A DNA stretch of 17,665 bases, taken from assembly GCA_964617665.1 (NCBI GenBank), contig CAZUAH010000281.1, positions 1 to 17,665 of the forward strand, given 5' to 3'. Source of the stretch: JADHUC01 sp964617665. GTDB taxonomy: Bacteria > Planctomycetota > Planctomycetia > Pirellulales > Pirellulaceae. Below the pieces are notes generated by a model. That model searched no databases. It was given only the letters and a program-made list of their open reading frames with translations, and was not told the origin of the DNA. This document shows, one piece after another, positions 1-7,144 of this stretch; the first letter of the stretch is position 1, and every line of letters begins with the position of its first letter. A program made the translations under genes and the position numbers.

Positions 1-164
1 TCCTCGAACTCGTCCAGCAGGCCCGCTCGGACACGTGCCTTGTCCTGACCGGGCGCGGAGCAAGCCAGGGGTTGATTGCTGCGGCCGACACGGTCACAGA
101 AATGCGGTGCATCAAACATGGCATGGACAGCGGCCTCCGTGCGCAGCAGGGAGTGGAACTATGA
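1..164 (+). CDS. cobO: Cob(I)yrinic acid a,c-diamide adenosyltransferase, C-terminal part
   Basis: Only the last 53 or so codons are present; the gene runs off the left edge in the frame that starts at base 3 and ends with TGA at 162-164. The readable tail contains LVLTGRG, then AADTVTEMR, then IKHGMDSGLRAQQGVEL. This matches the C-terminus of the BtuR/CobO/CobP family, where a TGRG strand is followed by a D-V-E-M helix and a K-H-x-x-x-G-x-x-A-Q-x-G-(I/V)-(D/E) end. The family transfers the 5'-deoxyadenosyl group of ATP to cob(I)alamin or corrinoid precursors in the cytoplasm and makes the coenzyme form of B12. A btuF-like gene follows on the same strand, which supports a B12 salvage role. 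The ATP-binding P-loop is outside the window and cannot be checked. The symbol btuR would be equally fitting. Confidence 0.9.
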   Translation, partial: LELVQQARSDTCLVLTGRGASQGLIAAADTVTEMRCIKHGMDSGLRAQQGVEL

Positions 165-238
165 TGAAGCATTGTGCTAAAGAGCCCGATTCGCTTCCCC
201 AATCCCAGAGTGCAGTCGGAAGCGAGGCAAGCTTATGA
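161..238 (+). CDS. Possible 25-codon linking ORF between cobO and btuF
   Basis: The ORF starts at ATG 161, which overlaps the cobO stop (ATGATGA). It ends with TGA 236-238, which overlaps the ATG of the btuF-like gene at 235 (TTATGAG). It encodes 25 residues beginning MMKHCAKEPD and ending SEASL, with no membrane segment and no domain I recognise. The overlaps at both ends are the geometry of translational coupling, so the ORF may carry ribosomes from cobO to btuF. It could equally be a chance reading frame in a 70-base spacer, because ATGA overlaps arise easily. I see no Shine-Dalgarno sequence close to ATG 161 beyond a GGGAG about 8 bases upstream (149-153). Confidence 0.3.
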   Translation: MMKHCAKEPDSLPQSQSAVGSEASL

Positions 239-1131
239 GACGTGTCCTGTGCGTTACAGCGGTCGTCCTGTGTGTCGCTCCAGTGATGATCTTGTGGCTG
301 CGCGGCAGCCGGGTGCCTCGGATTGACGCCGAACAGGCCCAATTGCGGATCGTATCCCTCGCGCCAAGCGTGACCGAGATCCTTTTTGCTCTGGGAGTCG
401 GAGGCTGCGTCGTCGGGGTGACCGACCGCTGCGACTATCCACCTGAAGCAAGAGATCTCGAATCTGTTGGTGGGTTTGGTGCACCGAGCATGGAAAAACT
501 GCTGGCACTTTCGCCCGACATTGTGATCGGGGCGGGCCTCCAGCGCAAGGACGTGACCACCGCCCTGCGACGCTCGGGGATTCGAGTCCTCTGGATCGAG
601 GCGGATAGCTTTTCGGAGATGTTTGAAGCGATGCGAGTAATCGGCAAAGAAGTAGGCCAACCGTGGCGGGCGGAAGAAGTTGAGGCCGCCATGCAGGCGG
701 AACTCCACGCCTTGGCTGAAAGGTACCGAGATATCCCTGTCGACCAACGCCCGAGGGTCTTCGTGGAGCTGTGGAACGATCCAATTACGACAGCGGGCAA
801 GGGGTCTTTCGTCGACAAGCTGATTACCTGGGCGGGCGGCGTCAACGTGGCTCATGAACTCGTCTCGGCTTATCCGACCGTGAGTCCCGAACAAGTGATC
901 GAATGGGACCCAGACGTGATCTTGCTGGGCTACATGAATCAACAAGCTCCGAAAGAGGCACTGGCCAACCGCATTGGGTGGGGCGACGTCGCGGCCGTCC
1001 GATCGGGAAACGTGATCAACGACATTTCGTCCGATGTCTTGTTGCGCCCTGGGCCACGGCTTGTCCAGGGAGTGAAGGCGCTCAGCCAGCGTCTGCACAG
1101 CGAAGCGGGGGACGAAGCAGATCAAGAGTGA
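235..1131 (+). CDS. btuF: Cobalamin-binding periplasmic protein (BtuF-like ABC substrate-binding protein)
   Basis: This 298-residue protein has an N-terminal hydrophobic stretch (about residues 4-22) that would act as a signal peptide or membrane anchor; I see no clear lipobox. Residues 37 onward carry RIVSLAPSVTEILFALG, then VVGVTDRCDYPPEA, PSMEKLLALSPDIVI and a C-terminal lobe with WDPDVILLG. This is the arrangement of the helical-backbone metal-receptor fold (cluster A-II), in which BtuF captures vitamin B12 and delivers it to the BtuCD transporter. Haem- and siderophore-binding relatives share the fold, but the PSVTEILFALG and DRCDYP motifs are typical of the B12 branch, and the preceding cobO gene fits. 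The start at 235 has GAGG seven bases upstream. No BtuC or BtuD gene lies in this window. The downstream neighbour on the opposite strand ends at 1249. Confidence 0.85.
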   Translation: MRRVLCVTAVVLCVAPVMILWLRGSRVPRIDAEQAQLRIVSLAPSVTEILFALGVGGCVVGVTDRCDYPPEARDLESVGGFGAPSMEKLLALSPDIVIGAGLQRKDVTTALRRSGIRVLWIEADSFSEMFEAMRVIGKEVGQPWRAEEVEAAMQAELHALAERYRDIPVDQRPRVFVELWNDPITTAGKGSFVDKLITWAGGVNVAHELVSAYPTVSPEQVIEWDPDVILLGYMNQQAPKEALANRIGWGDVAAVRSGNVINDISSDVLLRPGPRLVQGVKALSQRLHSEAGDEADQE

Positions 1132-1248
1132 GGTGAATGGAAGAAAGGAGGTACCCGGGATCTGGCACTCCTCCATCCTTCCACGATTCCAATCTTCGAA
1201 TCTTCCCCATAAGCCTCGGCCGGCTCAAGGGCGTTCGAGGTGGGCATT

Positions 1249-1557
1249 TCACTCTTCCAGCGAGGCCAGCAACTCTGCGGCCTTCTGACGCACGCGTTGG
1301 TCCTTGCCTTCCTTCTCTAGTCGCTCGACATGCTCGCGATACGTCTGCACCACCGAAGGAAAACGGCTCAGATTCTCCAACGCGGCATATTGCACGCCGG
1401 GATGGTCCGAGCTGAGCCCTTCCAGCAGCATCCGCATCTCGCCCGGCGGTACGGCGGGTGCGTCGCTTGCGTTCGGAACGGGTGCGGCGGCCTGTTCATC
1501 AGACCTGCATCCAAGAAGAGACGCGAGAACCAGCAGAAGAAACATCTTACGAACCAT
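1249..1557 (-). CDS. Small lipoprotein with a HEAT-like repeat
   Basis: The chosen start at 1557 gives 102 residues beginning MVRKMFLLLVLASLLGC, a textbook lipoprotein signal with lipobox S-L-L-G-C and Cys17 as the lipidated residue. A longer frame starting at 1623 would place 22 non-hydrophobic residues in front and is less likely; a start at residue 5 is also possible. After a Pro/Ala-rich linker, residues about 44-102 read like a HEAT or ARM-type helical pair (HPGVQYAALENLSRFP, then VRQKAAELLASL). The start overlaps the end of the DUF1559 gene by 11 bases, so the two are almost certainly one transcript under the cobalamin riboswitch upstream. Its function is unknown. Location at a membrane surface next to a pseudopilin-like protein is the only inference I would make. 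It ends convergent with the btuF-like gene. Confidence 0.75.
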   Translation of the reverse strand: MVRKMFLLLVLASLLGCRSDEQAAAPVPNASDAPAVPPGEMRMLLEGLSSDHPGVQYAALENLSRFPSVVQTYREHVERLEKEGKDQRVRQKAAELLASLEE

Positions 1558-2428
1558 GAGATACGATCCCCCTGCCGTTCCACCACTTGTCGGCGATTTC
1601 TTTGCCTGAATCCCACTCGCCAATGTCCCCGATGTGCTTCTCTTCGCGAATCTTCTGAACGGCAGCGGTCGTCCAGGGGCCCATTGGATTCGTCGAGGGC
1701 TGCACGGCCCTCACGTTCCCGTCCAGAAACACGACGTTCGCCACCCCTCTGTGTCGGAAATGTACTGTCGGGAACCGGCCACTGGGCGGTTCCAAGTGGA
1801 ATGTCTCGACCAACTCACCGGCCTTGTACCTGCCGTTCCAATCGTCGAAATCGAATATGGCGGCGGCGTCGGCAAAGACGACGGTTGTGTTTGTCGAGTC
1901 AAAGTAGTTCAGTCCGTGTGTGATCGGGCCAAGCAGCTTATTCGGATCGCCGCTCGTCCAGTCCGGCCGCACACCGGGCCCGCAGTAGACATAATTGTAT
2001 GCATACCCGGCGGTCGCCTTGCCCCATCTTGCCTTGATGCCCACGAAGTCCGGACACTGCATCACTTGTGCGTTGTGCTCCATGTACGGCATGAGGAAGC
2101 CCCTGCGCCGGTCGATGCCCTCTTCGCCAGGAGCCAATGTCGCAGAATCCTTCACCTCGCCGAACCAGTATCGTCGCGGATAATCGCCTCCGGGGAGCAT
2201 CCAGTTATAGGTCGAGACCGGTATGAGAGATCCTCCCCACGTATCGGCGTACGAATGGAGCGCGATCCCAAGCTGCTTGAGGTTGCTGGCACACTGGGTC
2301 CGGCGGGCAGCGGCTCGGGAGGACTGAATGGCAGGAAGTAGGAGGGCGACAAGGATTCCGATGATGGCGATTACGACCAGGAGTTCGACAAGCGTAAAAC
2401 CACGCTTGCCACGGGGGTACGTAGGCAT
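1547..2428 (-). CDS. DUF1559 / H-X9-DG prepilin-type protein under cobalamin riboswitch control
   Basis: Starting at 2428, the 293-residue protein has a type IV prepilin N-terminus: short basic leader, then RGFTLVELLVVIAIIGILV, with G cleaved before FTLVE and a long hydrophobic helix running into QCASNLKQLGIALHSY. Near the C-terminus HRGVANVVFLDG gives the exact H-X9-DG signature of the planctomycetal DUF1559/prepilin-like family. The family is greatly expanded in planctomycetes; roles are mostly unknown but pseudopilin or surface-fibre functions are assumed. The start at 2428 has GAGG six bases upstream (2435-2438); a longer start at 2485 would lie within the leader helix and lacks the canonical short leader. 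A cobalamin riboswitch 216 bases upstream on the same strand, with its own promoter, should lower expression when B12 is plentiful. The gene overlaps the downstream lipoprotein gene. Confidence 0.9.
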   Translation of the reverse strand: MPTYPRGKRGFTLVELLVVIAIIGILVALLLPAIQSSRAAARRTQCASNLKQLGIALHSYADTWGGSLIPVSTYNWMLPGGDYPRRYWFGEVKDSATLAPGEEGIDRRRGFLMPYMEHNAQVMQCPDFVGIKARWGKATAGYAYNYVYCGPGVRPDWTSGDPNKLLGPITHGLNYFDSTNTTVVFADAAAIFDFDDWNGRYKAGELVETFHLEPPSGRFPTVHFRHRGVANVVFLDGNVRAVQPSTNPMGPWTTAAVQKIREEKHIGDIGEWDSGKEIADKWWNGRGIVSHGS

Positions 2429-2434
2429 GGCAAT

Positions 2435-2490
2435 CCTCGTTGCGATCTCGGGGGAAAGCCCCCTTATGTTCTGATGACGCGACAACGAGG
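2435..2490 (-). promoter_or_regulatory. Leader helix that can sequester the DUF1559 ribosome-binding site
   Basis: On the minus strand CCTCGTTG (2490-2483) is a perfect 8-base complement of CAACGAGG (2442-2435), and the second arm contains the GAGG Shine-Dalgarno sequence six bases before the DUF1559 ATG at 2428. A bulge plus two more pairs (CG with CG) extends the stem. Nested inside is GGGGG-CTTT-CCCCC at 2463-2450. This looks like the expression platform of the upstream cobalamin riboswitch, working on translation initiation. I do not see a U-tract terminator in the leader. The direct coupling between aptamer and this helix is inferred. Confidence 0.6.
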
Positions 2491-2644
2491 CATCACGTGG
2501 ACCGGTAGCCCTGGCTCTAGGGAAAGAGCGCTCCTGCAGCGATCGGATTCCAATGAGAGATAGTGTCAGACGCAGAATTCAGAGAGAGAACGCCTGCGAC
2601 GGAACACAATAGCTCCTCTAGCCTCGAAGGTGCCATCATTCAAC

Positions 2645-2830
2645 CGAGTACCGGGCAGGTCTTCTGGCTTCCGGTTCGTTCTCCTTCCGCGCCTTCCACT
2701 GTTGCACAGGTTACAACAACGTGGCCTGAATGCGGAATTCGTCCCCGGTTACAGCGGCGGGACCGCAACGGATTTTCACCGTTTTCCCTATTCTCGCAGC
2801 CGACAACACATCAGCTACGCACCCGACTCG
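2645..2830 (-). ncRNA. Cobalamin riboswitch (adenosylcobalamin/B12 element aptamer)
   Basis: Read on the minus strand, the segment contains the conserved core in the right order: AATAGGGAA, then CGGTGAAAATCCG (P3-type hairpin region), GCGGTCCCGC-CGCTGTAACC, then GCCAC, GGAAGG, and finally the B12 box GCCAGAAGACCTGCC at 2668-2654. The outer P1 stem is formed by CGAGT (2830-2826) and ACTCG (2649-2645), with further GGG/CCC pairs inside. This is the standard architecture of the class I-type cobalamin riboswitch (Rfam family RF00174), which binds adenosylcobalamin or related corrinoids and normally represses B12 uptake or synthesis genes. Here the next gene downstream on the strand is a DUF1559 pseudopilin-like gene, not a known B12 gene. 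A promoter sits immediately before the aptamer. Confidence 0.93.
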
Positions 2831-2837
2831 ACCAAGT

Positions 2838-2865
2838 AACATATCAGGAACTCGACGACTGTCAA
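2838..2865 (-). promoter_or_regulatory. Sigma70-type promoter of the riboswitch transcript
   Basis: On the minus strand TTGACA (2865-2860) is followed after 16 bases by TATGTT (2843-2838). The -35 box is a perfect consensus and the -10 box matches TATAAT at four of six positions. The predicted transcription start, about seven bases on, falls at about 2831, directly at the first base of the P1 stem of the cobalamin riboswitch. That agreement makes the assignment stronger than the boxes alone. Confidence 0.7.
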
Positions 2866-2968
2866 CACGGCACTTCATCGGTTTGGATGGGGCCGATAGA
2901 GTCATGGTTTTGCGGGTACAGCCGTGCAGGGTAGTGAGAGCCCTTGACGAGACGGTAACCCAACACAC

Positions 2969-2998
2969 TTGCGGATGGCGGACGATTCTGGCTAGACT
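2969..2998 (+). promoter_or_regulatory. Possible weak promoter for the caspase-like gene
   Basis: TTGCGG (2969-2974) and TAGACT (2993-2998) are separated by 18 bases and lie about 65 bases before the ATG at 3063. Each box matches the sigma70 consensus at four of six positions. The region between the divergent riboswitch promoter (2865) and this gene must hold the promoter, but these boxes are only a candidate. Confidence 0.25.
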
Positions 2999-3062
2999 GC
3001 ATACTGTTTCATCACCTCGGTTTTCTCGTCCGCGATATGTTCTTTTCACACAGGGGAATGCA

Positions 3063-4169
3063 ATGAAGCGGAATCGACTTGCCGTAGTATGTTTCGTGCT
3101 CTTGCTCGGCACATCGGTGCAGCGTTCTCAGGCGCAGAACATCCATATCCTCATGGCCGCCGACACAAACGACGCGAGTCTGGGCAAGTGCTGCAGCATT
3201 AGCGTGGAACGAGTTCGCGGCATGTTGAGCTATCTGATCCCTCAGGACCGGTACCGCTTTCAGACGCTGGAGAGCGCGCGAGGTGACTATCGCGACGGTG
3301 ACACCGTTTTGCGAGCCATCCGTAACTTCCAAGTACCTCGCGGCGATACGTTTGTGTTCTTCTACCACGGTCACGGAGGAGCCAACGGCAAACGCCATTT
3401 CTTGCACATGCCCGACAACCAGCCGCTATACAGCAACGACGTGAAGGAAGCGGTCAAGGCCAAGTCATGCCGGCTGTCGATCATCATGACCTGCAGCTGT
3501 AACGTCCCGGTTCGAGGTGTTGGTGAGGCTGCTTCGCCGGCAGAGGCATGGAATGTCGACACGCAGGGCATCGCGCCGGTCATGGAAGACCTGTTCATCA
3601 ATCACACGGGGCTCTACCACACGAACTCAGCGTGGCCCGGACAGAAATCTTGGTCGGACCAAGAAGTTGGTTCGTGGTTCTTCCACGCATTCTGTAGCTA
3701 CTGCACGTTGCACCCATCCGCCCGTCCGACGTGGTGGTGTATGGACCGGATGCTGGACCGGAATCTTAAAGCTCGATTTGCCATGTTCAAGCAGAACGGC
3801 TGGTTCCGGCCCGGCGACGTGGGGAATCAGGACACATTTCACACGATCTACTGGCCGCCGTTGCCAAAGGCCCAGAATTTCGGCAAGCGACGCTTTGGAG
3901 CTCAGACTTCGGACGACCGTGTCCGAACGGGAGTCCAAGTAACGGGAGTCTACCGCGGCGAGCCGGCAACCCAAATCACGGTGACTAGCGGCGGCAACTC
4001 GCATCGCACCAGCCTGCAACGAGGTGATGTATTGCTCGCGATCAACGGACAACAGATCAAGGACTGGAATACGTATTTCGAACTCGTTCGGCTGTCGAAC
4101 AGGACAATGTACTTCACGTTTCGCCGCGGTGGCACCGTTTACGAAGGCGAAACGATGCTGAGTTATTGA
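3063..4169 (+). CDS. Secreted caspase-like (peptidase C14 fold) protein with C-terminal PDZ-like domain
   Basis: The start at 3063 follows an AGGGG sequence and opens a clear signal peptide (residues 1-24, ending S-Q-A before QNIHIL); the reading frame is open further upstream but runs antisense to the riboswitch. The mature protein has a caspase fold: an early strand (IHILMAADTND), then TFVFFYHGHGG with His104 as the expected catalytic histidine, then LSIIMTCSCN with Cys146 as the likely nucleophile. Related planctomycete proteins have a T-D-S-C type motif here; this one has T-C-S-C, so Asp is replaced by Cys144. The last 80 or so residues (GVQVTGVYRGEPA, then LQRGDVLLAINGQQIKDW) resemble a PDZ domain. 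Caspase-like proteins cleave after Arg/Lys or Asp; the substrate here is unknown. It is divergent from the B12 riboswitch operon and convergent with the next gene. Confidence 0.8.
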   Translation: MKRNRLAVVCFVLLLGTSVQRSQAQNIHILMAADTNDASLGKCCSISVERVRGMLSYLIPQDRYRFQTLESARGDYRDGDTVLRAIRNFQVPRGDTFVFFYHGHGGANGKRHFLHMPDNQPLYSNDVKEAVKAKSCRLSIIMTCSCNVPVRGVGEAASPAEAWNVDTQGIAPVMEDLFINHTGLYHTNSAWPGQKSWSDQEVGSWFFHAFCSYCTLHPSARPTWWCMDRMLDRNLKARFAMFKQNGWFRPGDVGNQDTFHTIYWPPLPKAQNFGKRRFGAQTSDDRVRTGVQVTGVYRGEPATQITVTSGGNSHRTSLQRGDVLLAINGQQIKDWNTYFELVRLSNRTMYFTFRRGGTVYEGETMLSY

Positions 4170-4288
4170 CTGCTGGAACACCGGTCACAATAACAGCAAA
4201 TCAACATCGTCGGCAGCTCACGGCGTCACCCACTGGTGTTCGTAGAGAACGTTGCGAGACACAAGTTGGCACGTATCGAAACCGACCT

Positions 4289-7144
4289 CTACGGGACAGC
4301 CTTCTCCAATGCATCACGACCGGAGGGCTCATCCAGGATGGTGACGCGCGCGAGCGGCAAATCTCGGTTGTAGCGGTCGAAGGTGACCAATCCATAGTGA
4401 GCTGACGAGCCGACTTGCAGGTGCCAGTATTGGTGAGGCAAATTGCGAGCCTGCAGACGCTCGCGTTTGCCTGTTTCGACATTCTCGCGCATCCAGACGT
4501 AACCGGGGCGGTAGATCCATCCATTGTGGAAAAGTACACGCTTCGAGTTGGGTGATGTGGCGAGACCAGAAAGCGCCCGCACGGGACGACCATCGCGAAG
4601 GAACGTCCGCCCATAGAAGCCCAAGTCCGCTCGCGTTGATACTCCTTTCGCGCCGATCACCTTCTCCGGCACGGTCACCTTGAGCGTTTCCATATCGATC
4701 TGCAGATAGGACAGTCCGCGGCGGCCAACCAAGACGTAGTCCTTACCACTCGCGTGCTGAACGTACTGCAGATCATCCGGCTGAAAGACCGTGGGCAAAT
4801 CCGCGCGGGCTTCCTCTGGAGACCGGCCTTCGGCAACATGCTTTGCCTCGAAGAAGACACTGGCGGACTGTTTGCCTTTGTCGTCAACCTCCAGAATGCC
4901 GCACCATGCGCGATTCGTCTCGCCAAAGCTCCCGACAATCATAGCGCGTCGTGGTGACAGGCCGAGCAGCCTGAGCCCTTTCCAATAACCAGGCACATCT
5001 CCATTGTGCTTGAAAGTTGCCATTCGCGTCCCGTCTGGGCGAACGGCGACGATGCCCTGACCGTGCGCATGTAGCCAAAAGCACTCGCCGTCCCAGGCCA
5101 TACCCCAGAACAGGATGTGGTCGGCCATCTTGTCGGTCAATTTCAGTTCGCGCAGGACACCTGGTTCGTGCATGACGAAGAAGCGGTCCTTGGTCCAATA
5201 CGCGTCCAGCTTGCCACAGTGAAGCATGCCTTTGATGAGCGGCGGTCGGGTGGCATTCTCGTCGCCTTCGACAACAAGCCGGATCGGTTCCAACTGCATC
5301 CGCCCCAGTGGACCGAACTGGCCTCGCGGCGACTCTCCGTATCGACCACTTGGCCTGACGGGCTGCCCCTTGGCAAGCCCCAACTTCAGTTCGATCACAT
5401 CAAAGATCGGTTCGTCGGTACGCCCCAGCCGCTTCACTTCATCGAGTATTGGCTCCAAGCCGGAGTACGACCCGCTTCGCCTCCTGGCGTCCATGGCCAG
5501 CCCGAATCGTCCGTACAGTCGAGTAACCTCTCGCTCGGAATTACTGAGGTCTGTCAACAGCGCCCGCCACGCATCGAAGTTGTCGTCGCCTGCCTTTGGG
5601 GCGAGCGTAAATGTGAAAAGACCAAGAATGCTGTGCGAAGTCTTCTCGTCTTCGGGAAGAACTCGCATGAGTAAGTCTCGTAGGCTGGCCAGCGACTCGG
5701 CGCTATAACCATTGAACGCAACGTCGCTGGCAACGTGAGCTGTAAGCACGTAGCGAGCACCGTAGAACGGGCTACTGAAGCGTTCGGGCAAGATCCGACC
5801 GGCGGGTAGCTGGTTGGCGATCGGAGCAACATCTCGGACGAATCGCCGCTGGGCGACACACGCCGGCTGCAGTGCGTTGAACTTGAGCGGATCCCTGGGC
5901 AACGCCGCTCCGACCGCGCTCCGCTTGTACCAGATGTGCGTATAGAAGAGCCCGATCGCATCGGTTCGTTTGATGAGCCGGTTGCGAATCAGATAGGCCA
6001 GATGCTCCAGACCGATGCAATAATCATGCGCCGCGAGCCCGAGCGCACGTTCGCGCCGCTCGGGTGGAAGCAGTTTCGCAAACCGGGCCGGATGCCAGTT
6101 CTCGTCCACTTCCGGTGTGAATCGGTATTGGTACTCGCTGATCAATAGCGCCCGCTCGAGCGCATCGTTTGGAGCGAGCACCAACGTTGCTTCACGAAGC
6201 GACGTCGATCGCTCCCAATCACCGAGTTCGGCGAATCGTTGCGCGTGCCTGCCAAGTATCTCTTTCTGCGTTTTCCGGCTCAACGCCGGCGCGTTGGTCG
6301 CGCTGGCAGCAAGTACCCGGTTCGACAAGTTTTTGGAGAGCCAGTGACCGACCGACCCCAGGTTGAACGTCTTCTTGATCTGCTCTTGTCGCTTTTCGTC
6401 GTGAACAAGGTCGATTTGCAGGTTGATTCGCTGCTTGTCATCGACGTGGTATCTGCCTTCCACGATTGTGGCGATCGGTCGTTCGAGGCCGCCGGATAGG
6501 GTGTCCTGCAACTCGCGCAAGACGGCTCGTGCTTCTTCAATCTCGACAACCGCGACACCCGCGTTTGCCATCAGCGAACTGCCCAGCCGGTCGCTGTATC
6601 GAGCCTGCAAGTAGTCAAACCTCTGAGCAAAGCTATCGCACAAGAACGGCGGCACTGCGATGATGTGCCGGATGCCGCCCGCAAAACGTTGTCGGACTTC
6701 ACCGATTGTCGTAGCGCAGTGCTCAACGAGTTGCGTAACATCCGATTCGTCGTTGTACGCAAAGCTCCCATGCCACAAACGGACACCTAGCCTAGAGTCG
6801 CAGACAACAACTCGCAGCAGCCGTCGGCCATCACGACGTTCGATAGACAACACCATCAGGGCATCGGCTCGCAACGTCTTGCCAAGCCGCAGCCGCTGTT
6901 CGACTTGGTCTGCCTTGACCAGAGTCGCCAGTTGCAGCTCCCGCATCGCCTCCTGAAGCCTCTCACGTTCGACGAGTTGAAGCGAATCGTTCTGCGAGAG
7001 TTCGACCGTCAACAGGTCTACCAAGCCGCTCTCAGAGACTTCCTCAGTCGCCACCAACGCCCAGCGCCGAAGGTTCTGCTCTTCGCCGATCGCCGAAGCC
7101 ATCGGCAGTATCACCAAACTGGCGATGAGGAGTGAATGACGCAT
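4289..7144 (-). CDS. Large secreted protein with CsgG/LpoB-like N-terminus and probable C-terminal beta-propeller
   Basis: The chosen start at 7144 gives 951 residues with a signal peptide (MRHSLLIASLVILPMASA, cleavage near residue 18). Residues about 25-120 follow the CsgG/LpoB-like pattern: a strand, a helix with LVDLLTVELSQ, then LQLVERERLQEAMRELQL, and a GKTLRADALMVLS strand. Residues about 165-275 repeat this pattern (HIIAVPPFL, SVGHW), suggesting a second copy. A helical middle follows, then from about residue 600 a beta-rich section with WTKDRFFVMHEPGVLREL, VAVRPDGTRMATF and SKRVLFHNGWIYRPGYVW that looks like a beta-propeller. I do not recognise a named family, enzyme motif or partner. 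CsgG-type domains usually sit in the periplasm or outer membrane. No Shine-Dalgarno is visible at 7144; a start at 7219 would add 25 residues before the signal peptide and seems wrong. Confidence 0.8.
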   Translation of the reverse strand: MRHSLLIASLVILPMASAIGEEQNLRRWALVATEEVSESGLVDLLTVELSQNDSLQLVERERLQEAMRELQLATLVKADQVEQRLRLGKTLRADALMVLSIERRDGRRLLRVVVCDSRLGVRLWHGSFAYNDESDVTQLVEHCATTIGEVRQRFAGGIRHIIAVPPFLCDSFAQRFDYLQARYSDRLGSSLMANAGVAVVEIEEARAVLRELQDTLSGGLERPIATIVEGRYHVDDKQRINLQIDLVHDEKRQEQIKKTFNLGSVGHWLSKNLSNRVLAASATNAPALSRKTQKEILGRHAQRFAELGDWERSTSLREATLVLAPNDALERALLISEYQYRFTPEVDENWHPARFAKLLPPERRERALGLAAHDYCIGLEHLAYLIRNRLIKRTDAIGLFYTHIWYKRSAVGAALPRDPLKFNALQPACVAQRRFVRDVAPIANQLPAGRILPERFSSPFYGARYVLTAHVASDVAFNGYSAESLASLRDLLMRVLPEDEKTSHSILGLFTFTLAPKAGDDNFDAWRALLTDLSNSEREVTRLYGRFGLAMDARRRSGSYSGLEPILDEVKRLGRTDEPIFDVIELKLGLAKGQPVRPSGRYGESPRGQFGPLGRMQLEPIRLVVEGDENATRPPLIKGMLHCGKLDAYWTKDRFFVMHEPGVLRELKLTDKMADHILFWGMAWDGECFWLHAHGQGIVAVRPDGTRMATFKHNGDVPGYWKGLRLLGLSPRRAMIVGSFGETNRAWCGILEVDDKGKQSASVFFEAKHVAEGRSPEEARADLPTVFQPDDLQYVQHASGKDYVLVGRRGLSYLQIDMETLKVTVPEKVIGAKGVSTRADLGFYGRTFLRDGRPVRALSGLATSPNSKRVLFHNGWIYRPGYVWMRENVETGKRERLQARNLPHQYWHLQVGSSAHYGLVTFDRYNRDLPLARVTILDEPSGRDALEKAVP

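Noticed and set aside
1144..1150. Perfect Shine-Dalgarno AAGGAGG on the plus strand after btuF
   Set aside because: No start codon at a usable distance and no credible coding frame follows; GGAGG also pairs loosely with CCTCC at 1170-1174, but there is no T-tract to call a terminator.
112..1176. Long minus-strand open frame (354 codons) opposite the btuF-like gene
   Set aside because: It is antisense to a clearly homologous protein gene, has no recognisable domain, and reflects high GC content.
2730..3062. Upstream extension of the caspase-like frame
   Set aside because: It runs antisense through the cobalamin riboswitch and lies before a good signal peptide with a ribosome site at 3063.
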